From contig JANQPA010000040.1 in the NCBI GenBank assembly GCA_028285545.1, positions 124,001 to 188,000 of the forward strand: DNA of 64,000 nucleotides. Reading direction: 5' to 3'. This DNA is from Saprospiraceae bacterium (GTDB lineage: Bacteria > Bacteroidota > Bacteroidia > Chitinophagales > Saprospiraceae). Within the stretch, counting starts at the first letter, position 1. Every line of letters starts with the position of its first letter. Positions 9,165-21,300 of the stretch are shown piece after piece. The translations under genes and the position numbers were made by a program. The notes under the pieces were generated by a model. That model saw only the letters and a list, made by a program, of their open reading frames with translations. It searched no databases and had not been told where the DNA came from.

Positions 9165-9647
9165 ATGGATATAATTGACATACTGAAGACTCAATTAAGG
9201 CAGAACCTGGAGATTTTTCAAGACCTGCTAACAAACATTAATAAGGAGCAATTAAAAACCAGGAGGCGGCCACAAAAATGGAGTATTCATGAACACATAT
9301 GCCATATGGCGGAGGTGGAAACAGCTACATATGATCGATTCCTGACTTTTAAAAATGTTGAATACCCTGTATTTCAACCCTTTTTGCAAGGCACTACTCG
9401 GCCAGAAGACCACCTTATCAATATGAAATTAAAGAAGGCTATACGCCAATATAAAGATACACGAGCGAAAACACTCACCCTCCTTAATTCTTTCGAAAAT
9501 CAGGATTGGGAAAAAGAAGCCACACATCCGGAATATAAAATATGTACACCCAAAATACTGCTACGGCATTTGGTAATGCACGATCAGTTTCACCTGTATC
9601 GGATTGAGGAACTATGGTTAACAAGAGATACCTATCTTACAGCCTAG
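9165..9647 (+). CDS. DinB-like four-helix metalloprotein
   Basis: From the ATG at 9165 this is 160 residues; a TTG at 9120 would add 15. The sequence fits the DinB/YfiT superfamily, with three metal-binding histidine positions: HICHMAEVE in helix 2 and the paired HDQFHLYRIEEL near the C-terminus. The motif before the first histidine (KWSIHEHICHM) is typical of DinB_2. Family members bind a divalent metal and many are thiol-dependent transferases (bacillithiol S-transferases), but substrate is unknown. It converges on the glycosyltransferase gene with a 12-bp gap and no obvious terminator. Confidence 0.82.
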   Translation: MDIIDILKTQLRQNLEIFQDLLTNINKEQLKTRRRPQKWSIHEHICHMAEVETATYDRFLTFKNVEYPVFQPFLQGTTRPEDHLINMKLKKAIRQYKDTRAKTLTLLNSFENQDWEKEATHPEYKICTPKILLRHLVMHDQFHLYRIEELWLTRDTYLTA

Positions 9648-9659
9648 CATCATACCCCT

Positions 9660-11123
9660 TTATTTTTTTTGTACTCGCTCATATACTAAGCCTCTTTTTT
9701 TCTGATATACTAATTGGTAGTTTTCTCCTAGATATTGCTGGTAAAATTGATTTTCCTCAGAATCTTTTTCAGAAAATGAAATGTGTTCCGATCTGGAAAT
9801 GATCAATTCTGGTTGGTAAACCTTGAGAAGATATTTTAATTCTGAAATGGGATCTTGTCGGATATCTTCAACAAAGGGATAGTTAGAGACTCTCATTAAA
9901 TTGGAGGGATGAGTGACTATTTTGCTTGGAGGAAGTTTATTTAATTCCCAATAGCCGATATGGTGATCCAGAAATAAAGCAGTAACATCCTCCGGATAGT
10001 TTTGCTGAATAAAATTTGAAATATCTAAACCATTTCCATTGTACAAGGATTCTCCATTTAAATACCTCTTGCCAATTTTCACGTATTCCAGATAAGATTC
10101 TATTGGCAATAATAAAAAAAGGATAAATAAGGCGGGTTTAATTTTAGCAAAAAATGAAAGCTTAAGACTGTACAATAAGTGCAAAAACAAAAGAATGATA
10201 AATGGATAAATTTGTATGAGATAATGCCCATTTACTTTTCCACTTTTAATGAGCATTAAAAACAGACCGGCTGTTATTACCCAAATCAGCACTAATATTC
10301 GTGGATTTTCCTGGTATATCCTAAACCGGGTTCTAAAAATAATACTTAAGAAAAAAAGAGCGAGGAAAGGTGTCAATTCCAGTACTGCTTCAAACATTTG
10401 AAAATAACTTGGATTATCATAACTAAATGAAGCCCTAATTACTGCGTTCCACCATACCGAAGGTATTTCCTGATTGACATAAGGCAAAAAGGTAAGTAAG
10501 GGTACCATAATTCCTCCTAGTATGGATATTAAACCTTTTTGGATGATTTCTTTTAAGTCAAATCCGGAACTAAAAAGATAAAAAAGAAAGAGTAGACCAA
10601 CAGGATAAATTAAATTTAATCGAAACATCAAGGCAGCTCCAAATAAAAAGCCAGAAAGGAATAATTGACTATTTTTAGTTGAATTTAAAAAGCACAAAAA
10701 GCCCAGCATGAAAAAAAATAAGGCCAAATGCTCTGACATAACGCCTTGCAGGCTTCCAAAAAGGCTGGATAGAAAAACATACAATAGTCCAGCATAAAAA
10801 CCATGCTCTTTATGGCTTCCTTTTTGGGCAATTAATTGAATAAAATAAGCAGTAAAAGCTATGGCTATGGTTCCAAACAACCTAATGGCAATATAACTTT
10901 TCCCAAAAATCTGAATAATGATGCCGAAAAATAGAAATACCAATGGGGGCTTCAAATCCCATAATTGAGTATAGGGTAAAAAACCATCTACCCAGGACTG
11001 CCCCAATAAAATGAAAGTACTTTCATCACGATCAATACAATCTCTGAAAAAAAAAGGCAGACGAATCAACAGTGCTACCAAAAAATATATTCCTAAACCA
11101 ATAATACTACTCTGCGACTTCAA
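9660..11123 (-). CDS. Polytopic membrane glycosyltransferase (PMT/ArnT-like, GT39/GT83 type)
   Basis: This 487-residue protein starts at TTG (no in-frame ATG near the N-terminus). It has about ten hydrophobic membrane segments and an early periplasmic-loop motif RDCIDRDEST (about 27-36) containing the acidic pair typical of the GT-C fold, where the first Asp binds metal and sugar-phosphate donor. The soluble C-terminal part (about 345-487) lies after the last membrane helix. Relatives transfer sugar from a polyprenyl-phosphate donor to lipid or protein. The acceptor cannot be told. It is a monocistronic unit between dinB-like and galM-like genes. Confidence 0.8.
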   Translation of the reverse strand: MKSQSSIIGLGIYFLVALLIRLPFFFRDCIDRDESTFILLGQSWVDGFLPYTQLWDLKPPLVFLFFGIIIQIFGKSYIAIRLFGTIAIAFTAYFIQLIAQKGSHKEHGFYAGLLYVFLSSLFGSLQGVMSEHLALFFFMLGFLCFLNSTKNSQLFLSGFLFGAALMFRLNLIYPVGLLFLFYLFSSGFDLKEIIQKGLISILGGIMVPLLTFLPYVNQEIPSVWWNAVIRASFSYDNPSYFQMFEAVLELTPFLALFFLSIIFRTRFRIYQENPRILVLIWVITAGLFLMLIKSGKVNGHYLIQIYPFIILLFLHLLYSLKLSFFAKIKPALFILFLLLPIESYLEYVKIGKRYLNGESLYNGNGLDISNFIQQNYPEDVTALFLDHHIGYWELNKLPPSKIVTHPSNLMRVSNYPFVEDIRQDPISELKYLLKVYQPELIISRSEHISFSEKDSEENQFYQQYLGENYQLVYQKKRGLVYERVQKK

Positions 11124-11353
11124 GATAATTAGGGATGTTTACCTTTTGGACTTATGAGGTGCCCTCTAATGGAAAAATTGTGTAAAAGTAAAGATTTTTA
11201 ATGTATTTAAATTATTAACACATTTCATTCACCAATCTAACTCAATTCTCTAATAATACCTCCTTTTACCAAGACTTTAAGTATTTTGCCGCTTTTTAGG
11301 AAAAAGATAAGTCCCTTATTCATATAATATAGAGCATTCTTAAAACCAATGGC

Positions 11354-12295
11354 ATGTATAGACATCAAATTCATTCTTTCGGCAAATTTCAAAAACATCA
11401 AATCGGGAATGAATCTTCAGGCAACTCCTTTACAGTAGTCTCATCCCAGGGGGCTTGCGTTTTGGATATACAGTTTGATAACCTTTCTATTCTTGACGGA
11501 TGCAAAACACCCATTGAATTAGACCTGAATAACTGGGGTAAAAGTGCCATCCTGCTGCCCTTTCCTAACCGCCTCAATACTGGTCAGTATACCTGGCAAA
11601 ATCAATCTTATCAATTTAACATTAATGATGCTCAAAACAATAATGCCATCCATGGTTTTGCCATGGATAAATCTATGGATATTACCGAGATTGAATTAGA
11701 TAATCAAAAGGCAATGATTCATTGCATGTATCAGTATGATGGAAATCTGGAAGCTTATCCCTTCCCTTTTTCTTTTTCGGCTAAATTCAGAATCACTGAT
11801 GAAATGACTTTTGAGGTAACTTTTCAAATTAGAAATGAATCGAGTACGCCCCTTCCAATGGGAATGGGCTGGCATCCTTATTTCCAACTCTCCGAAAAAT
11901 TAGATGATATGGAATTACATTTCTCAGGTTGCCAGCTAATAGGTCTGGATGATCGCATGATTCCCACAGGTAAACGTTATGATTATGATGAATTTGAGCA
12001 AGCTCGAAAAATAAGATCAACTGTTTTGGACAATTGTTTTTCCATTAAAGATATTGCCCAATCTCCTTTCAAATTAAGTTTAAAAGGGGACAAAGGGACC
12101 ATCCAGTATTGGCAGGAAACAGGATCAGATAAATTTAATTTCATTCAGCTGTTTACTCCTCCACAAAGACAGGCTTTGGCCATTGAGCCTATGACCTGTA
12201 ATGTTGATGCTTTTAACAATGGAGAGGGACTAATCCGATTGGAGCCAGGACAAGAAAGAGAAGCTAAGTTTGGCATAGCCTATTCTAAAAATTAA
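11354..12295 (+). CDS. Aldose 1-epimerase (galactose mutarotase-like)
   Basis: This 313-residue protein matches the GalM superfamily in length and motif order: NRLNTGQYTW with the sugar-contacting Asn-Arg, NAIHGFA with the first conserved histidine, GMGWHPYFQL with the catalytic-acid histidine, and EPMTCNVDAFN with the catalytic-base glutamate. These enzymes interconvert alpha and beta anomers of aldoses. No signal peptide is visible, so it acts in the cytosol. It is monocistronic and converges on the gliding-associated gene with a 10-bp gap. The exact sugar is not predictable. Confidence 0.9.
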   Translation: MYRHQIHSFGKFQKHQIGNESSGNSFTVVSSQGACVLDIQFDNLSILDGCKTPIELDLNNWGKSAILLPFPNRLNTGQYTWQNQSYQFNINDAQNNNAIHGFAMDKSMDITEIELDNQKAMIHCMYQYDGNLEAYPFPFSFSAKFRITDEMTFEVTFQIRNESSTPLPMGMGWHPYFQLSEKLDDMELHFSGCQLIGLDDRMIPTGKRYDYDEFEQARKIRSTVLDNCFSIKDIAQSPFKLSLKGDKGTIQYWQETGSDKFNFIQLFTPPQRQALAIEPMTCNVDAFNNGEGLIRLEPGQEREAKFGIAYSKN

Positions 12296-12305
12296 AAAGA
12301 TCAAG

Positions 12306-14996
12306 TCACCGCATTAATAAAACACTACCATTCATTTCGGTTTGCGTTCCATCTATGAGCTCTACGATCAAATTATAGATGTAGGTGCCGGGATTGACTT
12401 TTTTCCCATTTACTCTTCCATTCCATCCAGCAGAAAAATCTCCAGGCTCAAATTCTTTGCGCTCAAAAAGGAGGTTCCCCCATCGATCATAAATTCGAAA
12501 CATATTGACACTTTTTATCTGGCTGTTTTTGGCAAAAATATTAAAGCGATCATTAATTCCATCACCATTGGGGGAAAATGCTGTTGGAACATATACCTGT
12601 ATTCCTTCTATTAATGTAACATTGATAGTAGCCGTATCCTTGCAGCCAAATATATCAAATACCTCCAATCGATATACATCATTATTTACCACTGTCAGAA
12701 TTGGGTCCAAACAGGAGGGGCAGGTCAGATTGTCTTCAGGATACCAACTTACCGAATCAATTAGAGTACGAGGAACCAGTAATTCTGGCTCTAGCCGGAC
12801 TTTATCGCCCAAATCTAGAATAATGTTTCTTTGAAGTCGAACAAAATCGCGAATTCCGGTTGGGAGCTGGAAAAGCTGAGTATACAAGCAGCCCTGTTGA
12901 TCTTTAATGGTTAAATCATATAAACTACCAGGATCTAATTTTTCAAAAAGAAGAGAGGTGCTAAAATTAATTTCATTTACAGAATACAAATAAGGAGGCG
13001 TTCCTCCCGTAGCCTTTAAGGATCGTAATGAAATGTTAGGATTCTCACAATCATATAAAACCGGCCCTAAAGATTCAGGTGCTCCAACTTCCATTTCAAA
13101 CTCAGAAGTACAGCCATTATTATCGGTAATGCTAACTTGGTAGAGGCCTTTCCCAACTGCTCTATTCTGCTGATTTAGGCCTGGATTATCAGACCAGGAA
13201 TAAGTGAAAGGGCTTGCCCCAGAGTTAATTTTCAAATTGATGGTCCCATCATTTTTTTCGAAACAAGTTGGAGCTTTTATTTCAGGACTTGCGTCTACGA
13301 TACTCCACCTAATATCAATTTCCCCTAATGGTACTCCTTTACAACGATTATCATTAAACTGTGTTAAAACGTATTTCCCAGGCTTTTCAACCTGGAAATA
13401 AAAAGGATTTTGACTAATGTCCGTATATTCTTGGGTAATAGTGTCTTCATAAGTTATTGAAAATGACCAGGGAGCTTCACCGCCAAAACTCACATTAAGC
13501 TCTGCTTTACTCCCTACACAAAACTCCTGTTCACCCCGCAAGGTAGCCTCAGCTGGTCGTAATAATTTTACAAATGTTGAGGTCTCAAATTCTTGACCAC
13601 AATTGTCTTTCACCTTAAATATATATCGTGTTTCTTGTGCTGGAGAAACAATTCGGTTCAAGGTTGTGTCCCCATTATCCCATTCATAAGTAAAAGGAGA
13701 ATTACCTCCCAAAACTTTTGGACTGAGTTCTATTTCTTCACCTGGGCAGATAAAAGTTTCCGGGATGATAGCTTGTAAAGCCGGAGGGTCAGCAATTATC
13801 AAATAAGCCGTATCTGTACGACACTCACAGGGATAGTCTAGTTCCAAAAAAAGAGTATCAAAGCTTTCTGGCAGGTCATCAATTAAAGCCTCAATGGGTA
13901 AAGAAACAGATTGGTCACCTGCTGGTATATCTATCGATCGGGGAAGGGCAGTAAAATCTCTGTTTTCAACGGCCGAACTATTTGCGGAAATTTTAAAGGG
14001 TACAGTAATCACTTCATTCAAACTTTCCGGATTTACCCGCTCAAACAAAAACTGCCCATCGGAACATCCTTCATACACCAATTGGTTGGGATCTCTTGAG
14101 ACTCCTGCAATTGTAGCTTCTCCGCCCAGAGTAAAGCTATTCGCCCCTAAAAACACCCCAGAATCGAAAAAGTGGTCTCCCCTATCCGCCACTACTAATC
14201 GGATATGATAGGTCTCACATGGAATCACATCAATGGTTGAAGTAAGGACGGTGGTAAAACCATCAAATTCAATTAGTTGTCGAGTAGGCTTATCTTCATG
14301 TCTGATTCCACATGAAGTCGCATCATCAGCAAGCAAATTATTTACGTAATAAGCACTATTCTTTTGATGATTAACAGAATTAATTTCTACAAAATCATTG
14401 GTGCCTGGTATGAGGGCCACATTGGTAGCATTATTGTTAAAGGGGCCATTTATTCCGGGGCCACTTATAAAGAATCCAAAAATATCATTGAATTTGGTGC
14501 CCACAAATTCGCAATACTCTTCGGAAGCAAATACGTAATTAAATGAAACAGTAGAATCCAAAGGGATAAAATCAAATTCAATTCCAACCGCATCTGCAAC
14601 TTTCTCCTCAGCAATAATATTTAGGTCAATATCCCCTCTGGCATCGCCAAAATCACCAGTAATTTGTCTGCTGGTATTTGGGCCTTCTGCATTCTTGATG
14701 GGCCCCGTAGATAAAAGAATTCCTTTCTCCAGAGAAATGGAACTAGTCCCATTATCAAAAAAACCGATCCCCTGAAGATTACCAATTGCTTTTATATTAA
14801 AAACATTTTTGCAACCTCCATTAATAAAAATATCCTTGACCAATTGTTCTACTGAATATTGATTAGAAGTGGTAATCCCGGCTTGCGTTGTAGTATTAGA
14901 TAAATAAGGTAAGTTTGGAACAATGGTATAGGAAGAGCATAATATGCAGCTCACGATTAAAATACAATAGCCCCGCGAGATGTAGTTAAACGGCAT
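12306..14996 (-). CDS. Secreted T9SS type B (gliding motility-associated C-terminal domain) protein with choice-of-anchor L domain
   Basis: From the ATG at 14996 this is 896 residues; an in-frame TTG upstream would add an unlikely 29. After an N-terminal hydrophobic export segment comes a choice-of-anchor-L region (about residues 45-290: LVKDIFINGGCKNVFNIKA, GILLSTG, FVFASEEYCEFVGTKFNDIFGFFISGPG). Then come Calx-beta/SprB/PKD-like beta repeats (about 310-790; CFEKNDGTINLKINSGASPF is typical of SprB repeats). The last ~85 residues form a type B sorting domain (VPTAFSPNGDGINDRFNI ... YDRWGNLLFER ... PGTYIYNL). It is exported by Sec, then T9SS. It may act in adhesion or gliding. Confidence 0.92.
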   Translation of the reverse strand: MPFNYISRGYCILIVSCILCSSYTIVPNLPYLSNTTTQAGITTSNQYSVEQLVKDIFINGGCKNVFNIKAIGNLQGIGFFDNGTSSISLEKGILLSTGPIKNAEGPNTSRQITGDFGDARGDIDLNIIAEEKVADAVGIEFDFIPLDSTVSFNYVFASEEYCEFVGTKFNDIFGFFISGPGINGPFNNNATNVALIPGTNDFVEINSVNHQKNSAYYVNNLLADDATSCGIRHEDKPTRQLIEFDGFTTVLTSTIDVIPCETYHIRLVVADRGDHFFDSGVFLGANSFTLGGEATIAGVSRDPNQLVYEGCSDGQFLFERVNPESLNEVITVPFKISANSSAVENRDFTALPRSIDIPAGDQSVSLPIEALIDDLPESFDTLFLELDYPCECRTDTAYLIIADPPALQAIIPETFICPGEEIELSPKVLGGNSPFTYEWDNGDTTLNRIVSPAQETRYIFKVKDNCGQEFETSTFVKLLRPAEATLRGEQEFCVGSKAELNVSFGGEAPWSFSITYEDTITQEYTDISQNPFYFQVEKPGKYVLTQFNDNRCKGVPLGEIDIRWSIVDASPEIKAPTCFEKNDGTINLKINSGASPFTYSWSDNPGLNQQNRAVGKGLYQVSITDNNGCTSEFEMEVGAPESLGPVLYDCENPNISLRSLKATGGTPPYLYSVNEINFSTSLLFEKLDPGSLYDLTIKDQQGCLYTQLFQLPTGIRDFVRLQRNIILDLGDKVRLEPELLVPRTLIDSVSWYPEDNLTCPSCLDPILTVVNNDVYRLEVFDIFGCKDTATINVTLIEGIQVYVPTAFSPNGDGINDRFNIFAKNSQIKSVNMFRIYDRWGNLLFERKEFEPGDFSAGWNGRVNGKKVNPGTYIYNLIVELIDGTQTEMNGSVLLMR

Positions 14997-15394
14997 AAAA
15001 TGTTTTTTAGTCAATGGGATTACAAAATACAAGACCCATAAAACTACGAAAAACCGATAAAATATTAGAATTAATTTGAGCAAGGGCCTGTATAAGCCTA
15101 AAAGCTCATTTTTTCCCTATTTTTAGGTAATTTACCCTTTTATTAAAGAAAAATAAATATTAACTTCGCTATCACAAATCCATACCTAATTGTCTTAGGA
15201 AATTCTGCTTTTTTATCCCCTCTTAAAAAGTGGAACAAAGACTACCCCCAACCCGTAAGCATAATTAAATCGAAGGAGAAAACGCAATCAATACCAGGAA
15301 ACCTACTTACTGCAAGGCTGTATTGATTTTTTTGATAGCTTGTCCAAATGAACTTCTGTTCAACAAGCTTTCAGTAACAATAAATTTATATCTC
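14997..15394. other. Divergent intergenic region between two T9SS cargo genes
   Basis: About 400 bp separate the divergent anchor-L cargo gene and the giant repeat gene. The DNA is AT-rich. I saw no strong TAnnTTTG/TTG promoter pair, small gene or repeat, though both genes must have promoters here. Confidence 0.4.
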
Positions 15395-18300
15395 ATGAAA
15401 TTGAAAAATCTACTTCAGATTTTTTTGGTAACTGTATTTTCAATTTCGGGTGCCCAGGCACAAATCAAATGCCTGCAGGAATTCGAAATTCGTGTATTAA
15501 ATGGTGGTGACGAGGTGTTTAGTTGTATTGGTGATGAAATTGAAGATATTCTGGAGTTAAGAAGTAGTTCTTATGCCACTCCCATAGGGTATCTGATAGT
15601 GGATGCTGATGACATCATTGTCAAGTTTAGTCTTCGGTCTTTTTTAAAAACTGATGATCTGCCCAAAGGATCTTACCGAATATATGGATTTTCATTTTTA
15701 GGTACTCCCTCTCTTAAGACGGGAATGAAACTTGGTGAAACCCGGCTTGCCAATATCTGTTATGAGCTTTCTGATAATTTTATTGGCCTGTTCAACGTTG
15801 ACCCCGATGGTCAGGCCATTGCCACTGATGATGGCAAAAGCTCTCTTTTCATTTGTAGTTTGGATGGTAATCCTGATGTAGTCAATTTCCAAACCACCAG
15901 CAATGATCCCAATTATGGCTATATCATAACAGATGATAACAACATTATTGAACATGTTATTGTAGAGGACAGCTTTGATTTTGATGGTCAGGCTTTAGGG
16001 ACTTCTAGAGTTTGGGGTGTTTCTTATGTAGGAACATTAAGTGCTCAGATTGGAGATGAACTTTTTGGGGCTACCCTGGCTACTGAGTGTGCCGACCTAT
16101 CCGATAATTTTATTGAAATCATAAAAACTGAGCCGGATGGAGGGCAAGTACAACTGACAACCGGAGAGACGACCTCTGTAGTTTGTACCGGAGATTCCCA
16201 GGAGGATATTTTATCTTTTTCTGCCACAGGCAACAGTAATGCTCCATACCGATTTGTTTTAACGGACAGTATTGATAGAATACTCTTTGTCATAGAGGGC
16301 AATTCAATGAATTTTGATTTTCTGGCTACCGGAGTTTGTAGAATTAGAGGAGTTTCCTTCACTGGAAATTTTAGTGCTACCATTGGAGCCAATATACTTT
16401 CTGAGGCCTTAAGTGATGATTGTTTTGATGTTTCAGAAAACTTTGTGGAAATTATCAAGAAAAATCCTGCCGGCGGAAGAGTAGCTTTTGCAGATGGCTC
16501 AGAACAAGGATTATTTTGTGTTAATGATCTTCAAGCCGATCAGGTAAGTTTAAGCAATAACGGAGGGTTCAACGAGTCCTATTTTTATATTCTTACCGAT
16601 ACTTTAGGCCAAATCATCCAGACTTTTGAAGAAGAGAACATTGACCTTGAAGGGCTTTCCGGAGGAAGTTTTAGAATATATGGACTTGCTTTTTCTGGTG
16701 TATATCTTGGTGCGGCCGGAGATAATATTTTGTCTGCAACACTTTCAGATGAATGCTTTGAGCTGTCAGAAAACTTCATTGCTATTGAAAATGTGTTCTT
16801 AAATCCCGGCTCCATAAGTCTGGAATCAGGAGCCCAGGATACTTCTCTGTGTTTTGGCAATGCGGGTGAAGACATTTTAAATTTCCAGCTTTCTGGAAAC
16901 AATACCACAGAAAATTACCGTTTTTTGGTAACTGATGCCGAGAATAATATTCTGGCCATTCTTGAAGAGCCCTCCTATGATTTTGCCGGTGTTTCTATTG
17001 CGGAATGCCGGGTATGGGGATTGGCTTTTACAGGCGACTTATCCGCACAAGTTGGAGATAATGCTGCTACTTCCAGCCTTTCCACCCAATGTTATTTGCT
17101 TACGCCGGATTTTATCCAAATCAATCACCTTTTTGTTGAAGGAGGCTCCATTAACCTTACAGATGGCAGTAATTCAGCTATTATCTGTGTCCAGGATGGA
17201 AGTGAAGATTTATTTGCATTTGAAACTTCTGGCGCCATAACAGATAATTATGCCTTCATTTTTACCACCCCGGAAGGAATAATTAGTCGAATCATTACAG
17301 ATAATAATTTTGATTTTGAATCCGAGGATGCAGGCGATGTCATCGTTTATGGCTTATCATATGTTGGTGATTTATTAGCTGAAGTAGGTCAAAATATTTT
17401 TGAAGTGGATCTTGCATCGGAATGCTATGATCTATCGGATAACACCATTAATATTACCAGTAAGTTATTAGAAGCTGGTAGTATCAGTCTTTCCTCTGGA
17501 GCTCAGGATACCAGTTTATGTTTTGGAAATCCAAGCCAGGATATTCTGGACTTTCAAAGCATCAATTTTAATCAAACAGGAGCTTATCGATTTGTTTTGA
17601 CGGATCGCCAAAATATAATACTCGATATTTTTGAATCATCCACTTATGAATTCCTAAATATAACAGAAGATTTGTGTAGAGTTTATGGAGTATCATTTAC
17701 AGGCAACCTTAATCTTCAAATTGGAGATGACCTTCTTACCACTGCTGTTTCCGATGAATGTTATGATATTACGGATGATTTTGTAACCATCAGTCACCTT
17801 TTTGTTGAAGGAGGCATTGTTGCGCTTACAGCCAATAGTGCCGGTACCATTGTATGTTCTTCTGATGGAATTCCAGATATCGTATCTTTTGAGACAAATT
17901 CTACTATAAATGCAGATTATAAATTTATCCTAACAGATGGAAATGATAATATCCTAATCGTTTTGGAAGGCAATAGTATCAATCTGGATATTGCCAATGC
18001 CGGGATTTGCAGAATTTATGGTGTTTCCTTCATTGATCAGTTGAATGCCACCATAGGGATGAACATTAACGACAGCAATCTGGCAGAAAACTGTTTCGAT
18101 TTATCAGATAATTTTATTGAAATTATAAAGAAGGATCTTATCGCAGGGCAGGTTAGGTTGGAAGATGGAAGCACAAGTATAGAAATCTGCGCTGGAGATA
18201 ATTACCGAGAAACACTAACCTTTACTAATGATTCTCCTCAAGATGAAAACTATATCTACCTCCTGACTGATGAGGACAATAATGTTTTAAAAATCTCCAG

Positions 18301-21300
18301 CAATCCAAGCATCACTTTTGACAATATTAATATCCCGGTTTGCAGGGTATGGGGTGCCATATTTACAGGTGATCAAATAATTAGTGTAGGAGATAATGCC
18401 TTGAGCACTGCCATTTCTACTGAATGTTTTGAGGTGAGTGGAAACTTCGTTACAGTTAGGCATAAAATAGTTGAGGGAGGAAATATTAATCTTTCTGATG
18501 GCCGCTTGTTTGCCAATATTTGTGTTCGCGATGGTAATCCTGATCTTATAGAATTGGCTAATGATTCACCATCTGAAGAAAATTATGCCTACCTTTTGAC
18601 CAATGACCGTAATCAGTTATTAACTGTTCTTGAAAGTAATGCCGTAGATCTGGATGGTTCTGTAGGTGGTATTATTAAAATTTTCGGATTTTCTTACACC
18701 GGAAATATAACGGTAGGATTTAATGAAGATGTAACTGCGGCTATCCTTTCGGATGATTGCTTTGATCTGTCCAATAATTCGGTAACCCTGAATCGAATAG
18801 ATTTGGAAGCCGGGACTGTAAGTCTGATAAACGGATTGGGTCGTTTAGATGTATGCTTTGGAGATGCCGGCCGAGATCGGATACGAATGCGAAATACCGC
18901 ACCCGTAGGTACAAGATATGCTTACATTGTTACAGATCCGAATGGGGAAATACTTCAATTTTCTACCTCACCTTCAATAAATTTGCAATATCAGCCTGTG
19001 GAAGGAGCACGAGTATATGGAATGGCATATACAGGTAATCCACTGACCAATGCTCAGGGTAATATCTTTGAAATTGTTCTTTCTACAGAGTGCTTTGAAC
19101 TCAGTTCAAACTTTGTAGAGTTGACTTATACATTGGTTGATGGTGGACAGGTAAGTACTTCTGATGGAAGTACAGAAATCCAGGTATGTGCTAATGATGG
19201 TATTGCAGATGTAGTTTCTTTTAGCTCAGAAACAGAGGCCATAGGTCCATATTCCTTTTTCCTAACGGATGAAAATGATAACATAATCATACAACTCGAA
19301 GGCAATAGCATTAATCTGGACGTAGTCCCAGCTGGTATTTGTAAAATTTGGGGCGTATCTCATAAAGACGAACTGAGTGCTACGGTTGGTGCCAATATTC
19401 TTACAGCTCAGTTGGCTAATAATTGCTTTGATGTTTCTGATAATGCAGTAATACTGATTAAGGATGAAGTTCTTGGAGGCACCATCAGTTTTTCAGATGG
19501 TTCCAGCCAACAATTTACTTGTCCCGAAAACCCTGCTCCCAAGTTGTTGACATTTACAAATACGGGTAGTACTACAGGTTCTTATGCTTATCTGATTACC
19601 AATACAAATAATGAGCTATTGGGAGTTGCGGGGGAAGAAGGATTTGATTTTGACAATGCCCCAGATGATGTTACAAGAGTATGGGGAGTAGCCTTTGTGG
19701 ATAGTTTGATTATTGAATTGGGTCAGAATATCCTAAATACAGACCTAGCCAATCGATGTGCCAACCTTTCCTCTAATTTCATTGAGGTCTTTAAAATTTC
19801 TCCAGAAGGAGGCAGTATTGCTACAGAAAGCGGAGAAAGTAATTTTAATTTCTGTAATGGAGATGGTGTTTCTAATATAATTAGCCTGGATAGTGTTGGA
19901 GCATTCGAAGGAGCATATTCCTATATTTTGACAGATGAGGAAGGGCAATTTTTAATGGAATTAAATGGTGATCAGGTAGATTTTGATAATTTGGCATCAG
20001 GCAAGTATCAAATTTTCGGCCTTGCCTTTACCGGACAAATCATTGCCATCGAAGGTACAATCGTTACGGAAGAAAACCTTACAGACGATTGTTTTGATTT
20101 GTCAGATAATTCCATTAGCATAATAAATGACAATCCTAATGTTGGAGCAATTGAAACCGCAGACAAACAGCAATTGGTGTATGTTTGTCCTGATGACAAT
20201 AATCCCAACGTGTTGAGTTTCTTTGCAGATCAGGTTTCTTTAAACCCACTCCTCTTTGTCATCACCGATGAAAACAATATTGTTCTTGAGGTGCTGACGG
20301 ATAATCAGTTTGATTTTGAAAATGACCTTCCCGAAGTAACTAAAGTATGGGGAATCTCTTATTCTGGCACTTCACAAGTTCAAGTTGGAAGCAATCTGGA
20401 TTCTGATGCTTTATCATCAGAATGCTTTGATTTATCAGATAACCCAATTACGGTTATCAGGGATGCACCAGAGGCTGGTATTTTGAGTACTGATTCAGGA
20501 AATACCTCTTTTAGAGTTTGTGCTAACGATGGCAATTCAGATTTAATAATCTTCAGTAGTACGGAGCAATCCAGAAGTCCCTATTTGCTAGTGTTTACAG
20601 ATGAAAATAATCTTATACAGGATACTTCCAGCAACCTGAGTATTGATTTTGAAGTGTCAGGGCCAGGAATCACAAGAGTATGGGGATTATCTTATACCGG
20701 GAATTTGCAGTTTAATATTGGTGATGATGTTCAAAGGACCTTACTATCTGATGATTGTTTCGAGTTGACTGAAAGTTTTATTGAGGTAAATAAAATTCAG
20801 GTGGACGGAGGTATGATAAATACCATTTTTGGATCTGACACCATATATGTTTGCCCAGATGATGTTGATGATATCATAAGCTTTACCAACAATAGTACTG
20901 CTGAAGGGGGTGGTTATCGATATGCTTTAACAAGACCAAATGAATTAATACTTGGCTACCTTGAAAATGATTCTAGAGATTTTAATAGTACTGGAATCCG
21001 TGAATTAAGAGTATATGGTATTTCATTCACAGGTTCTTTCATTGACAATGCAGGTAGAGGAAGAATTAGTGAAGTTATGCATTCTGATAGTTGTTATACC
21101 CTTTCAGATAATTTTATTACGGTCTTTTTAGATGTTCCAGATGGAGGAATGATCAGTACTGCTACAGGAGAGACCAGCCTCCAATTCTGCGCCAGCCCTG
21201 CTAATCCTACTTTAAATTTAGCCGTTGACAATAATTCTGATGCAGGATATGCTTATATTTTAACTCTTGAAGACGGAGAGATTGTAAATATTTCTACCAA

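Noticed and set aside
12306-12614. Plus-strand frames over the anchor-L cargo gene 3' end
   Set aside because: They lie antisense to a clear type B sorting domain and show no family features.
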